Origin: Siderastrea siderea
Taxonomy: Eukaryota; Cnidaria; Anthozoa; Scleractinia; Rhizangiidae
Assembly (NCBI GenBank): GCA_964030785.1
Contig: OZ034975.1
Location: 43,262,569 to 43,326,568, forward strand
DNA: 64,000 bases
Direction of reading: 5' to 3'
The position numbers and the translations under genes are program-made. Below the pieces are notes generated by a model that saw nothing but the letters and a program-made list of their open reading frames with translations, made no database searches and was not told the DNA's origin. Of the stretch, positions 25,201-38,211 are shown in pieces (the stretch's first letter is position 1; every line of letters starts with the position of its first letter).

Positions 25201-28200
25201 CTGCGAAAAAGGGTTTAGCCTTCCGTCCCTTTGCTGTTTTTTAAGAAACATTTCTGACCTGGTAAGGACCTCTGAACTCTTGACCAGGACGTTAATGGAG
25301 GTGACAAGAGATGACAGAGCGCCCAGTTCCGCCTTGAGTTTATCCTCGTTATCCAGCGAACTGTTTTCTGTTTTTAAGTAATCAAGGTAGTGAGGTAAGA
25401 TGGCTGACAGCACGACCTGCAGGAGAAACAAACGCAGGCTTTCAGTTTTACAGTACGGTGTAGTAAAAAAGCTTCTCTTCTCATTCTTGTTGTAAATCTC
25501 GAATCGGTCGAGAACGTTGGCAGACACGTTCCCTGACAGGACACCCCAGCTGTGGCTTCCCTTCTCGTTCCTGTTGTAAATCTCGAATCCTTAGGGAATG
25601 CTGGCAGACACGTTCCCTAACAGGACACCCTAACTGTGGCTCCCTTTCTCATTCCCGTTACAAAACTCGAATCTCTAGAGAATGCTGACGGGCACGTCCC
25701 ATAACAGGACACCCTAACTGTGTTCCCGGCAATTTCTCTATAACTTTTTAAACATCAATACATTTCGTTTTTACTTATCATTTCCTGCATTCCGATAGCC
25801 TGTACGTTTCAACATGCAGTCATATCGTAAGGAGAAGTTAGCTTCTGGTCACTATTAGGGCTCAAAGAGTTAACTTAACACCACTACAGCAGTTCATAAC
25901 TCCTTTTTGGAGATATGATAACTCCAAAGTAACTACAGCTTAACCCTTTAAGCCACATTATAGTACAACGCTAAATTTTGGCGTGCTCCCATTCGTCGAA
26001 ATCGATCACGTGACACGATAGTGTCTCTCCTCAGCGGGCGCCTATCAGCCCATAGTGCCCGCCTGTGGCAATTTTCGCTCAAAATTTAGCGTTGTACAAC
26101 AAAAACAATAGAGTCCTTCTGTCTCAGGCCCTATGTGTGATAAGTTCCCTCGGAAATTTGATGTTCAAACTTCATACAAGGCCGAGAAGGTAATATTTGT
26201 TGTGAACATCAAATTTCCTCGGGCAACCTATCACACGATAGTGCCTTCGACAGAAGAACTCGATTGTTTAAATAGTGATCAGCATCAAATTTCTCCTCAC
26301 TGTATTACAACACACACAGGTCATAAGAATTTGGCAAATGATCGCCAAACATGAATTGTCCAGGCCCCAGTTGTTCAGAAGTTGGATAGCGCTATCTACC
26401 GGATAAATCTCTATCCAGTGGATAATGCAATTGGTTTCCCTAACACTTATCCACTGGCTAGTGATTTATCTGGTGGATAGCGCTATCCAAGTTTTGAACA
26501 ACTGGAGCCTGATGATTAAACAGATTCTCCAGTGTTCTTACCAGGATTTTCTAGTTTGGAGTCCAGAGGACCCATAGAGAAAATAAAAGGGGGTCGTGAG
26601 GGAGAAAAGCGGGTCACAATTTAGATACAGTTCACTTAACGTTTTACTCACAGCTCTGAGTTAGAGTAAGTACCTCATACTTGCTTAGATAATAAATGTT
26701 CAATGTCTGAATGAAGACGCCATAACCAATAAAATTTTGGTTTATATTAAAAAGAAATGAAATTATGAATATATGAAATTCATATATTTGAACTGCGGAA
26801 TGAAGAAATAAATATAAAGAAGATCCTCGCAGTTATTTTTGCGAAAAGAAAGCCTGAAAAAATCAGGCTTGCCGGGATTCGAACCCTGACCTCTGCGATA
26901 CCGGTGTAGCGCTCTAACCAATTGAGCTAACAAGCCAACTGGGAGCTGGTTGGCTTGATAGTTCAAGAGCGTTCAAGAGCGCTGGTTAGAGCGCTACACC
27001 GGTATCGCAGAGGTCAGGGTTCGAATCCCGGCAAGCCTGATTTTTTCAGGCTTTCTTTTCGCAACAATAACTGCGAGGATCTTCTTAATATTTATTAGAA
27101 AAGAAATGTACGTATGCTACACACGGCGTTTTTTTCCCCTTTCTTTGCACCCTTGGGACCCCTTGGGCTAATTCTAGTACGGCATTTCCTGAAAGATTGC
27201 GGCAATGCCGCAATGCCGCGGTCTGGTAAGAACACGGATTTTCCCAATTCGTAATCATTAAAATCTTTGGAGACCAGTAAGGAGAATTTGTATAATGACG
27301 TTCGGGCTTAAAGAGTTAAGGAGAAACTGTAACGTTTCGGAAAATTACTGTGCATACTGTTCAAGAAAGGACCCTAAAATTGCTGTTGTATACAACAGTG
27401 CTAGTTTCAGGGGCACCCAACGAGAATATAGTTCAAAACCACTTAACTTAGCATTATTGAACGTATTTTAGTATTTAAATGGTAGATATAGGCGTATTTT
27501 TATCCCCTAGAAACTTTTCATCTGTTCGGATTTCTTAGCTGAAAGTCTAGTGATCCGAAAATTATAGGGATCAAAACTTACCTTTTCGAAAATTTTAGCC
27601 AGAAAAAGGCTCCTGAAAATTCTAGGTGACCTTTTAAGGGTAGAAATCCGTTAAAAAATGGGCAATAATCCCATATTTTAGATGTTCGAAAATCCTAGAA
27701 GAGGCAGGCAAGCAAGAAATTTTACAACAAATGTTCCGAAAATTCTAGATCTCAAATCGTCTTCCGAACAGATATTTTCCCGAAAATTGTCGTTGGGTGC
27801 CCCTGTAGTTTAGCTGCAGATGGTCACCATTATAGACAAAGGGATGAGCTTACGACAAAACGAACTTAGCCCTTTCACTCCCAGTAGTGGCCAAAGTAAA
27901 ACTTCAAGAAAAATCCTAAATTCAATTTTTCAAATCCTACAAAACAAATAGTAACATGCGAAAGTACTGCTGACGAGGTTTCAATTGAATGGTCACACCA
28001 TAGGATTTCATCAACAGACTCGAAAGTTAGAACCGCCTTGTGCAGCATAATAAACAGCACCACAGGAAAGTACTGCTCAGTAGCTTTCATTTGAATGGTC
28101 ACACCACTCGATTTCATCCACAGACTCAAACGTTAGAACTACCATAAATGTCTCCATAACTGACTCTGAGAGTGAAAGGGTTAAACTAAGAAATTCCAAC

Positions 28201-31200
28201 AAGTAAGACATACCACCATCTGCACGGCTCGCTTAGACTCGGGTGCAAAGTTCACCACAGTCACACACAGGCGGACTGCCGTGTCAATTTGACTCACACC
28301 GGGAGGGTCGTTAGAACTTTCGTAACACGAATCCTGCAACAAAAAACCAAGCTGCTATCAGCAACGTTACAAGTAAAAGAGCAATTTTTTATTCATTTAA
28401 GAAAGTAGTTGTGTGCGCGCGTGTTTTGTGTTTACAGCGCTCGGCAACTAGAGGAGCACTGCAGACACGAAACACAAAAAAAGGAAAACAATTCTCGTGG
28501 TATCTTCATTAACCAATCAGAGCAAAGATGTTATCCTTTTAGCCAGTCTGATACAAAGCCTGACCCTAGCTTGCCTTCCCGCGTTTTCCTGCGCTTGGCG
28601 CCGGCTGCACAATTTTTCAGGCTTCATGAAACTAAAAGCAGCGTTTCCTGTGCTTGCACTGTCTGATCGTTTGTCCTTGTTTGACTGGATAATTAGAACG
28701 ATATTTACCTAGAAACCGAACTGTCCCAGTTTTGTAGCCGTTTTAATGTCAGTGTTACGAGCAGAGCAAAGAATAGCGACCACCTTTCGACATCATATAC
28801 AGAGGTACGTGCAAAGCTGAAAGACCGTTAAAACTGTCACATTTGCAATTTTTCTCGTTATCGACAGAACAAACAAAAGCGAACATTAATATATGAAATG
28901 ATCATATATTTGAACTGCGGATAAAGATAGAATTATTTGCAGACCATCGCAGTGAAGGTGTTTCAGCTGAAGCAGTTGAAAAGAAGAAACCTGAAAAAAT
29001 TCAGGCTTGAACGGGAATCGAACCCATGACCTCTGCGATACCGGTGAAATGTAAGTGAAACTGCTGACCTCAAAAGGCTGAAAAAAGTGTTGACCTTGCA
29101 GGGCTCTCAGTTTACAGATAATTGAAACGATAAAAGCGTTCTCGATCAGCTCCTCGTCCGCGACTTCAGGTGAAATTGCGAGTGGACGGCTTTGTTCGCA
29201 AGGAGTAAACATCCAAAACAATCGCTTTATCGTTTACGAAATGACATCTCGATTCTTCTCGCCTTGGTTTGATGATAAATAGATCCATCGTCAACACGAA
29301 AACTCGAATTCGACCGTAAAGAAACCAGTTGTGCTTAAAATTTTAGACTTAAGTCTGGTTACACTGATGTCCAAGGATAACATAGTCGCACTCGCTATGC
29401 ACTTAAAGGAGTTTCTGACCTGACAAAATTACTTTAACATAGAAGGACACCTCAAAATATTAGTTTCCTAAGGTAGAAAGGTACGAGATACGTTGTCCGT
29501 GACGTAGCTCCTTTAACACTGAGAACGTGTGTAACACCTTATTATGTTTAATTAAGACAAGTGTACGCAGTAAAGGAAATATTCCCATGTTTCCTTTGTT
29601 CTGAAACTAGCAGTGAAAAGTCAGAAAGAAACATTTCACTTTCACGTTTCCTTACTGTGGGTTTAAGTGGTTTCTCGGCTCGGACGAGGTCTAACACTTC
29701 CAAACTGTCAGGAGAGGGCCTGTCCAGTGACGCCAGTAGATTAAAGAGGGACTTGGGAGGGATCTGGGGACGAAAAGATCATGTTGAAACAAATCATGCT
29801 TACAAATCAAGACAAATCTGAGAAGCTAAAGAAAAAGTCCTGTTTTTGTAGCACCACGTGATCCAACACGACTACAGTATTGACACTTACTGGCACTCTG
29901 AGCAAAGGAGCCTTACCTTGCCCGCAAGATCATCCAGCTCAGATTCCTCTTCATTTCCGTCTGACCTCGTCTCAAGGAGAAGTATCGGTGCTACACTGGC
30001 AAATAACTACAACAAAGCAGAAATAATCAAGAATTATTTTGTACCGTGAAGGAAGGCGTGTGTGAATTTATTGTAGTGATGTTTCTGATTTTCTGTAGTT
30101 AGTCTCCACGGTGTGCGCAGTGCTTGGTTAGACAAGAAATTGGAATGAATAAACTTTTTGAAATAAACCTTTTTTGACAAAGATAACGTCATGAAAGACT
30201 TGGATTTTAATATTTTCAGTCGGCTGTGACAATCAGAGTTTCATAGATCGTGATGCAAAAAGCCTCTGAGATAGATAGGTTTATTAGAAACAATTAAATG
30301 GCAGCCAGCAGGCTGAATTGCATAATTATTTACAATATGTTATTAAAAAAGATAAAAAATTATGATAAGATCTATTTACAATTTTATTGGTTACGTATAC
30401 TACTATTAAAGATAGAAAAAGGGGGAATCTACAATAAAAAACAATAATAGGGAAATAACATCACTAAGGAAAGGTTTCAACTAGTTTACGTGTTACACTA
30501 CTAGTTTACGTTTGCACGACGGCACATCGCCGGTATGAATGACTGTTTAAAACGGTTGGTGTAAAAACGAGGCAAGTCAAAAACTCTCTCATGCCTGATG
30601 TTGTAGTAGCCATAGTGTTTCGGGGGAAGCAGGCAAGCGAGTTTGTGCTGATCCGATGATATACTATTGAACAACTTGACACATTGTTCATTGCGCCTAT
30701 CACGTAAAGTGCGGAGAAGTATCTGTTACAGAAGTATCGATTTTATCGTGTTCATATGCCTGAGTTGATCAGGCGTTTAAACTTTCTCATGCTTTGTCTC
30801 ATCCGAATTTGAACGTCCAAAAATTTTCGAAGCACACTGCAATCAATTGTGATTGTTTTAAAATAAGAACTCTTATTGAGAAGTTCTACCTGGAGCAAAC
30901 ACGGCTTCTGATGTAACATGTAAAACTGTTTCATGGCAAACTGTAAAAGATAACAGGAAAAAGAGAGGATTAGCCATTCATCAAGTTATTGACAAGGAAA
31001 TAACGTGTCCGCCATTAACAACAAGGAGTATAACAGGAACAACAACGACAACAATCACGTCGGTAACAACAACTAAAACAGTGACTATAACAACAGTAAC
31101 AGCAACAACAACGATGAAGCCCACAACAACTGTAAACTGTAAACTTTATTATACGTTTACAAAAGGGCTTTTCAACATATAACTACAGGGACTTCGAAAT

Positions 31201-34200
31201 CTATTTACAATGTCAAAAACTATAGTCATTATCATCTAAGAACAGCAACAGCACCAACAAAAACAACAGGAAAAGCTAAAACAACAACGATGACGAAACA
31301 GCAAAAATACACACAACAACAATGACGACAATGACAACAACAGCAATAATGACGACAATAACATAACAAAAACTAAAACAACAACAACAACAACAAAAAC
31401 AACAACAAACAAACGACACTGAAGACGGCAAAAACGGCAACAACAACGACGACAACAAATTTACTGAAATTTAACATAAAATTCACTACTAACCTCAATG
31501 GCAGTGGTAACCATGTCGTTTGACTGGTGATGTGAGTAGACTTGAAGCAGAGATGGAAAGATGTACTGGTACCTGAGACAAAAAGATTTCACTCGGCATT
31601 GGACAGATCAGGGGCGGTCACAGATCTGTGGGAGGAGTCGACAGCACCAGATTAACCCCCCCCCCCCCCCGGGCCAACCCCCACTACTTCTTTTTTAAGT
31701 GAGTAAGACCTTGAGGGCCGAAATTTTTTAAGTTAAAAACATTTTCAATCCGCTACCTCTTCCCACTTTTTCCCCGCGTTCTCATCTTACACCAAGGCGT
31801 AAGCCCACCACCCGCGGGAGTAATTATATAGTGGTGTCAAGACCTTAGGAAACCATAAAGCTAGTGAGACTTCGTCGATATAACATAATAAATTTATTAC
31901 ATGGACAACGTAAACTCATCTTGACAGATTCAGTTCTACATCTTTTTAAATAAGAAATCATACATATATTCTGCAAGCAGGGCAGTGAGTTACACATGTT
32001 AGGATTTTGACATAAGTAAATTGCTTTATGTTGGTTTAACATGCGTACAATCATTGGTGAGCAGCAAGAACAGTGACGTAAAATTTTCTTACCCATCGTT
32101 TGCGAAGATGTTACTAAAATGAACAGCTATGTTAACGAATGACGCAAGACAAAGGCGTAACATGGCGCTGTCCTCACAGTGAAGTAAAATGGCGCCATTG
32201 ATGACGTTCAAAAACAAGTTTAAGTCCGCAGAGCCCCACGGGAAATCCGTAGACATGCACTGGAAGAGTGACGTAATCAGCTGGAAATAGAATATCGGTT
32301 GTCACTTAGTGTCCTTTGTACAGCAAACAGGATAAGAACTGGTTGATGATATAAGCCACAGGCCAAAAAGGATTCAATATTTCCATCCAACACCGTTTAA
32401 CATTGCTGAATTCGGCAAGTAAACGCATTTGGACACGTTGCTGTATGATTTTAAATGGTTCTGAAGAATGTTGAAGGATGATAATGAAGTTACGACTGGA
32501 GAAATGTGTGAAAAGAAGAAATGTTGACACAGTCGTGATAACTCAGAAAAAATCTGAGTCCTCCCAACGAGAGTCGAACCCATGACCTTCCAGGTGCCGG
32601 TTGGATGCTCTAACCCCTGAGCTATGGGGGACTCGTGGTGAGCGAGGCCATATAACTAGGTTCCTATGTGACACAGGCCTGCTTTTACTACAGGCTCGTA
32701 GCGTCAAGTGATAAATGTAGACATGATAATGAAGTTACGACTGGAGAAATGTGTGAAAAGAAGAAATGTTGACACAGTAGTGATAACTCAGAAAAAATCT
32801 GAGTCAATCTGAGTCAACCGGCACCTGGAAGGTCATGGGTTCGACTCCCGTTGGGAGGACTCAGATTTTTTCTGAGTTATCACGACTGTGTCAACATTTC
32901 TTCATTACACACATTTCTCCAGTCGTAACTTCATTATCATGTTTACATTTATCACTTGACGCTACGAGCCTGTAGTAAAAGCAGGCCTGTGTCACATATG
33001 AACCTAGTTATATGGCCTCGCTCACCACGAGTCCCCCATAGCTCAGGGGTTAGAGCATCCAACCGGCACCTGGAAGGTCATGGGTTCGACTCTCGTTGGG
33101 AGGACTCAGATTTTTTCTGAGTTATCACGACTGTGTCAACAATGTTGAAGGATGTTGAACGAAGTTTGATTGCCAATAAACATTCGTACAACAAAGTTTT
33201 ATTCAGCAATGTTGAATAATGTTGAATCCGTTTTACCCAGGCCTTATTTTATCCCCCCCCCACCCCCTTATAATGTTGATGTCGGGTATTGAAAGTATGA
33301 TGATCTTCAACATTGTTTATTGTTGAGGTGGGGAGGGCGCATAAACAGGTAACAAAAGTTGTGAAAGACTTGATATTACAACTGAATTTCTCATAGAATT
33401 GTTAACAAGTACCCAAAGGTACAATGAACACGATTGTAATTAACAAACTGTAGGCACGGTAGCCCGGTGGCTAGTGCGTTGGACTTCGATCGGAAGCGTC
33501 GGTGGATCAAGGCTTAGTCATTGCATCTTGTTGCGTTATTTCTTTAGACAAGACTTTACTTTACTCCACAATACCCAGGTGTATAAAAAGTAACGAGGGA
33601 ACCGTTACTAAATCCTAACAAAATAGCCAATTCAGAGCTAACTGGAAAAATTATAAGAAATGCTTGGTGTAGCAATGCTACTTGTTTTACGCTGCTACAT
33701 GCTGCAGTAAATGAAAGTTTGGTCCACCCGACTAACCATAAAAAAACAAACAAACAAACAAACAAACAAACAAAAAAAAACACATCTAACTAGCTTACCT
33801 TTACCCAGACACTTTTATGTATGACATCAAGAGCGGCAAGTTCCTGAGGATAAACAATCAACGTTTTAAAAGAAGCAATCGTTTTGCATTTTAAGGAGAG
33901 CGAGAAGTGCTGCTCTGAGTGCTTCTATGGAGTTGTCGTAGATGCGTTGTAACTAAACACAACGTTCATAGTGTGCTGTTTATAAACAATAATGGTGATG
34001 ATAATGATGACGATGATCACCGTTACGTGATCTCATTGTCCAAAGAAAGGTTGGATTCTATATGACTGTACAATTTCAACATTATCTTCGTTACTCTTTA
34101 AAAAATGGAAACATTTTCTCAGGTTTCTGTCGAATATAACTTCTAAACAATAATATAATTTTCTAGAGAACAAGGAAATTGGAAGCAAGTGTTTTAGTAG

Positions 34201-37200
34201 CACTTCTTTTGACAATAAATTCAAATTCACATAGAACAAAACGTTTTCTTACCCTGCCCTTTGTCCCTCCTGCATACAAAGAAAAATCACAGTCAAGAGC
34301 TTTACGAGGAAACGAAATCTGGCGACTGAACTCTCCGTGAAGGAACGAAATGTGTTTCTGAAAAGAAAAGAAGAACTATTTTTCAACTTAAGAAACTTTG
34401 CTGATATTTTAGAATGGGTCTAAAACAGAAAAAAAGAAATTGAGATTGTTTGTAACATTGGTCGGAACTTATCTCTCACAAAAAGATAACAATACCTGAT
34501 TAGGTAAGGCGTTCAACATTGATGACGTAAGAAGAACGCGTCCAATTTCAGCTATCTTGGCTGTGAACGCCTAAAAGTGGAGAGCAGGTGACAGAGTTGA
34601 TACAAACACGCAAAAATCGTTAACCTCCAGAACAAACCCAAGACCTTACCATCGCATTGTTGGGGGGGGGAGGGGGGGAGGGGGGAGGGGGGAGGGGGAG
34701 GAACATGTAAATAGAAGCGGGGGAAGAGTGGAAGGAGGAGGGAGACAGGAACAAGAAAAAACAGGATAAGAAAGACGAAAGTGATCGCGACGAAACTGAG
34801 AAAAAACCTAGAGGCCGATTTTGCACGCTACGATTTGTCGGCCCGACTTGTTAGCCCGACAGTATCGGAGGGTGAATCGAACGTGCATTTTGACATCCGA
34901 TTCTAAGAATTTTCATTCACGCGGCGGCTTCTTTGAGAATGTCGGCCCGACATGACCAAAATCTGTTGCGCTGCAGCATATTTTCTAAATCGGACCGTTT
35001 TTTGTTTTCACGAATCGGCTGTGAATCGGGTGTCAAAATACACGTCCGATTTGCGCTCCAATACTGTCGGGCAAACAAATCGGACCGACAAATCGTATCG
35101 TGTAAACCGGCCTTAATATCCCTGTAATTCCGGCCTTAATTCCTTCCCTGTGATTCCGGCCTTAATTATCCCTGTAATTCAGTTTCTTAACTGCAATGGC
35201 AATTAATAAACAGTTATTTATTTTATTTTTTATTTATTTATGTGACGGCAAAAACGCAGAGAGGATGAAGGGGGATGAAGTTCAGATCTCCCTGGTCCCC
35301 GTCCCCCTCTTAAAGTTTGAGTGGTATACCTGTGCCCTAGAGTTTGAATGGCGTACCTGTGCTTGTCTCTTGTTGAACGCGATCTCTTGGTCCAGAAAAT
35401 CCAGCAGCAGCAGTGGGCTGGGAAATCCCTTGCGATGAGTGTACACGTCTCTTACGTGGTATCTCTCTTCAAGTATTTGATCTACAACGTGGAACAAAAT
35501 TATGTTGATGTATTAGAATATATTTTTCGCATGGAACCGGTACAATGCTCTCGTGTTTCCACCAAGGTTTTATCCCTTCCACACTGAGTGGGCTTCATCT
35601 TCATTAAATAATTAAGAAGGAATACAGACCCGCTTAGAAGTCTTACCTGTTGAGCCACTTAAATGAATCCGATACATTTGTCGCATTTTGCATACTATCT
35701 AAAGTAGCTCGTGCTGCATTTAATAAGATTTTAAAGGAATATTTCATTGTTATTGTTGCTTCGCCCACCTGATTTTTTGTCAATCAGGTACAACTCTTTA
35801 TCTTCCTTGCCACCTTGGAGTCGTGACCTGAATGCTTGCAATACCTTACCAAATGTCATTTCCTTGAAAAAGAAAGAAGTTCGTAAGACTTATCAGCCAA
35901 AATATTTATTTGCTCATTTTTACTCCGCACAAAGAAGCACAAAAACAGGGCAAAAAGAGTAGAAACGACAAAGGAATCACCCCAAGAGCGCCCGAGGAAC
36001 CGTGCGAGGTTTGACTCTCCACCTGACGATTGACCACCCCCGAAGCCCCCTCCCCCCCCCCCCCCCCCCCAAAGAAAAACGTGTCTTTGAATGGTCAGAG
36101 GCATTAGTGGTGGGTGGTTGGTCATAAATGTGGCGCGACATTTTCGCCATATTGGCCTTCGATGAAGGTGTAACAAGAACGAAAGAAAGAAATTTACATC
36201 ATGAACAGGTACTGTCTCTTTGGTCTTCTCCTGGTCTTCTTCACTTTCCTCGTTGTTGTCTTGATCGGGAAGAATGACGCAAAGTTTCTAACAAAAAAAT
36301 AAAAAGATAAATTAAATAAATTAATGTGCTGGACTGCCGTTCCGATTTAGTGGCTTGATCGATTGCATACATTCTGGCTTACACAAATGTGTGGGGAGTG
36401 GAAAAGCGCAATCAAGGTGACAGTGGTTGCTGTTTGTTTTTCTGTTACAGGGTTAATCAACCTATTGTAACGAATGTAGAATTGTTTCTTCAACACATAC
36501 AACTGTCCTGATCGACAACTAAGACTTTTTTGCTTGCACAATTGAAACGTGTCCAATGTAACTGACTTCTGAAAAGTCCAGATGATGTCGCGCATATTTT
36601 GGTGCCTTTTAGTGAACTGGAAATTCTGCTAGCACCACAGGAAAGAACTGCTCAGTCGCTTTCATTTGAATGATCACGCTTCAGGATTTCATCCACTGAC
36701 TCAAAAGTTAGAGCGACCTTACAAAGCACAATAAACAGTACCATACAAAACTACTACCTAACAGCTTTCATTTGAACGGTCACACTTGAGAACTTCATGC
36801 ACAGACACTTGGAACCACTTTGAAGAGGGTAATGAACAATCCACAGGCAAGTAATGCTCAATAGTTTTCATTTGAATGGACACACTTGACGATCTAATCA
36901 AGACTCAAAAGTTTGAACCCCTTTGTACAGCATAATAAACAGCACCACAGGAAAGTACTGCTCAGTAGCTTTCATTTGAATGATCACACTTTAGGATTTC
37001 ATCCACCAACTCAAAAGTTAGAACCACCTTGTACAGCATAATAAACAGCACCACAGGAAAGTACTGCTCAGTAGCTTTCATTTGAATGGTCACACTTTAG
37101 GATTTCATCCACAGACTCAAAAGTTAGAACCACCTTGTACAGCATAATAAACAGCATCACAGGAGAGTTAGAACAGCTTTGTACGTTAGCATGACCGGCA

Positions 37201-38175
37201 CGGGAAAGCGGCTCAGTAGCTCGCATATGAATGGTCACACTTTAGGTTTCTATTCCTTGTCTTAAAAGTAAGAACCACTTTGTGCAATAAACGATACCAA
37301 AGGAAACCCTACTCAGTAGCTTTTGTTTGAATGCAAACACATGGATTTTGTCCAAAGACCTTAAGTCGCATAATAAGAACCAATTGGAGTACAAGAATTT
37401 AAAGCAGACTGCTCAACTACCTTTGCTCCTGGCACATTTGAACTGATGCGTAGGGCGTTCTGTTTAAAGAAACAAAAACGTGGAGTTTAGTGACCTGAGT
37501 AGAAAGGCAATAAAATCAACAAACTAACGGTAAAATACACAGTAGGGGTTTTAGAATAGAATAGAATAAAGTTTTATTCACCTAAATAAAGTGGTTTATT
37601 TTATTTTTATTTTATTCTAACGGCGTCTACGTTTCAAAACATATCAAAACCTACTTGTAAGCAGGTTTAGTTATTCATTCATTTATTTACAAATTCGCTA
37701 AAAGGAGGTAAACAGACAATAGGACCTAGGGCCCATTTCTCGAAAGTCCCGGCAATTTTTCGGGCCGGAGCTATATTTTAAAATCAAAATCTATAGAATG
37801 GTGGAGTAGCTTTTAGCCCGCAAACCAGCTCGATTTGTTTCGCCAACTTACAATTTTACTGCTTAGCTTTCAAAACCAACAAAATCTGAATCTTTAAGGT
37901 AAACGTTGCGCTCATAAAATAGCTTCCGGGCCCGAGAAGTTATCGGGACGTTCGAGAAACGAGCCTCTGGTGTCCCCTATTAGGCCTATTAACCCAAGTT
38001 AGTCTTGCTTAGAAGGTTAGACAGGGATAAGTGTGAACGACGCTTAAAAATTCGGGTTAACTAGTTGAGACTCGGTGTAGACCAAAGTTTAAGAAGACCC
38101 CTGTCTAAACGTTGTAAAATGCTGAATTTGAGATACAGAGGAATGTTAATCAAGTTATTGGCTACCTTTACAATT

Positions 38176-38211
<36 letters not shown>

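Larger units (their letters stand above)
32468..33145. mobile_element. Large palindromic tRNA-SINE complex
   Basis: Arms of ~250 bp (about 32468-32720 and 32900-33145) are inverted copies containing tRNA-like heads, 'gtgataactcagaaaaaatc' and 'aagttacgactggagaaatg'. A third, partial head at 32816-32859 sits between them. Heads: minus 32559-32631, plus 33032-33104. Confidence 0.85.

Noticed and set aside
26866..26936. Functional tRNA-Thr gene
   Set aside because: The anticodon stem has two mismatches, T33 is lacking, and the sequence is part of an inverted SINE dimer.
31276..31458. Cys/Val-rich small protein
   Set aside because: It is a translation of the CAA-rich low-complexity tract.
33032..33104. 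Functional tRNA gene
   Set aside because: The anticodon loop lacks T33 and the sequence recurs as SINE heads next to repeated 3' bodies.
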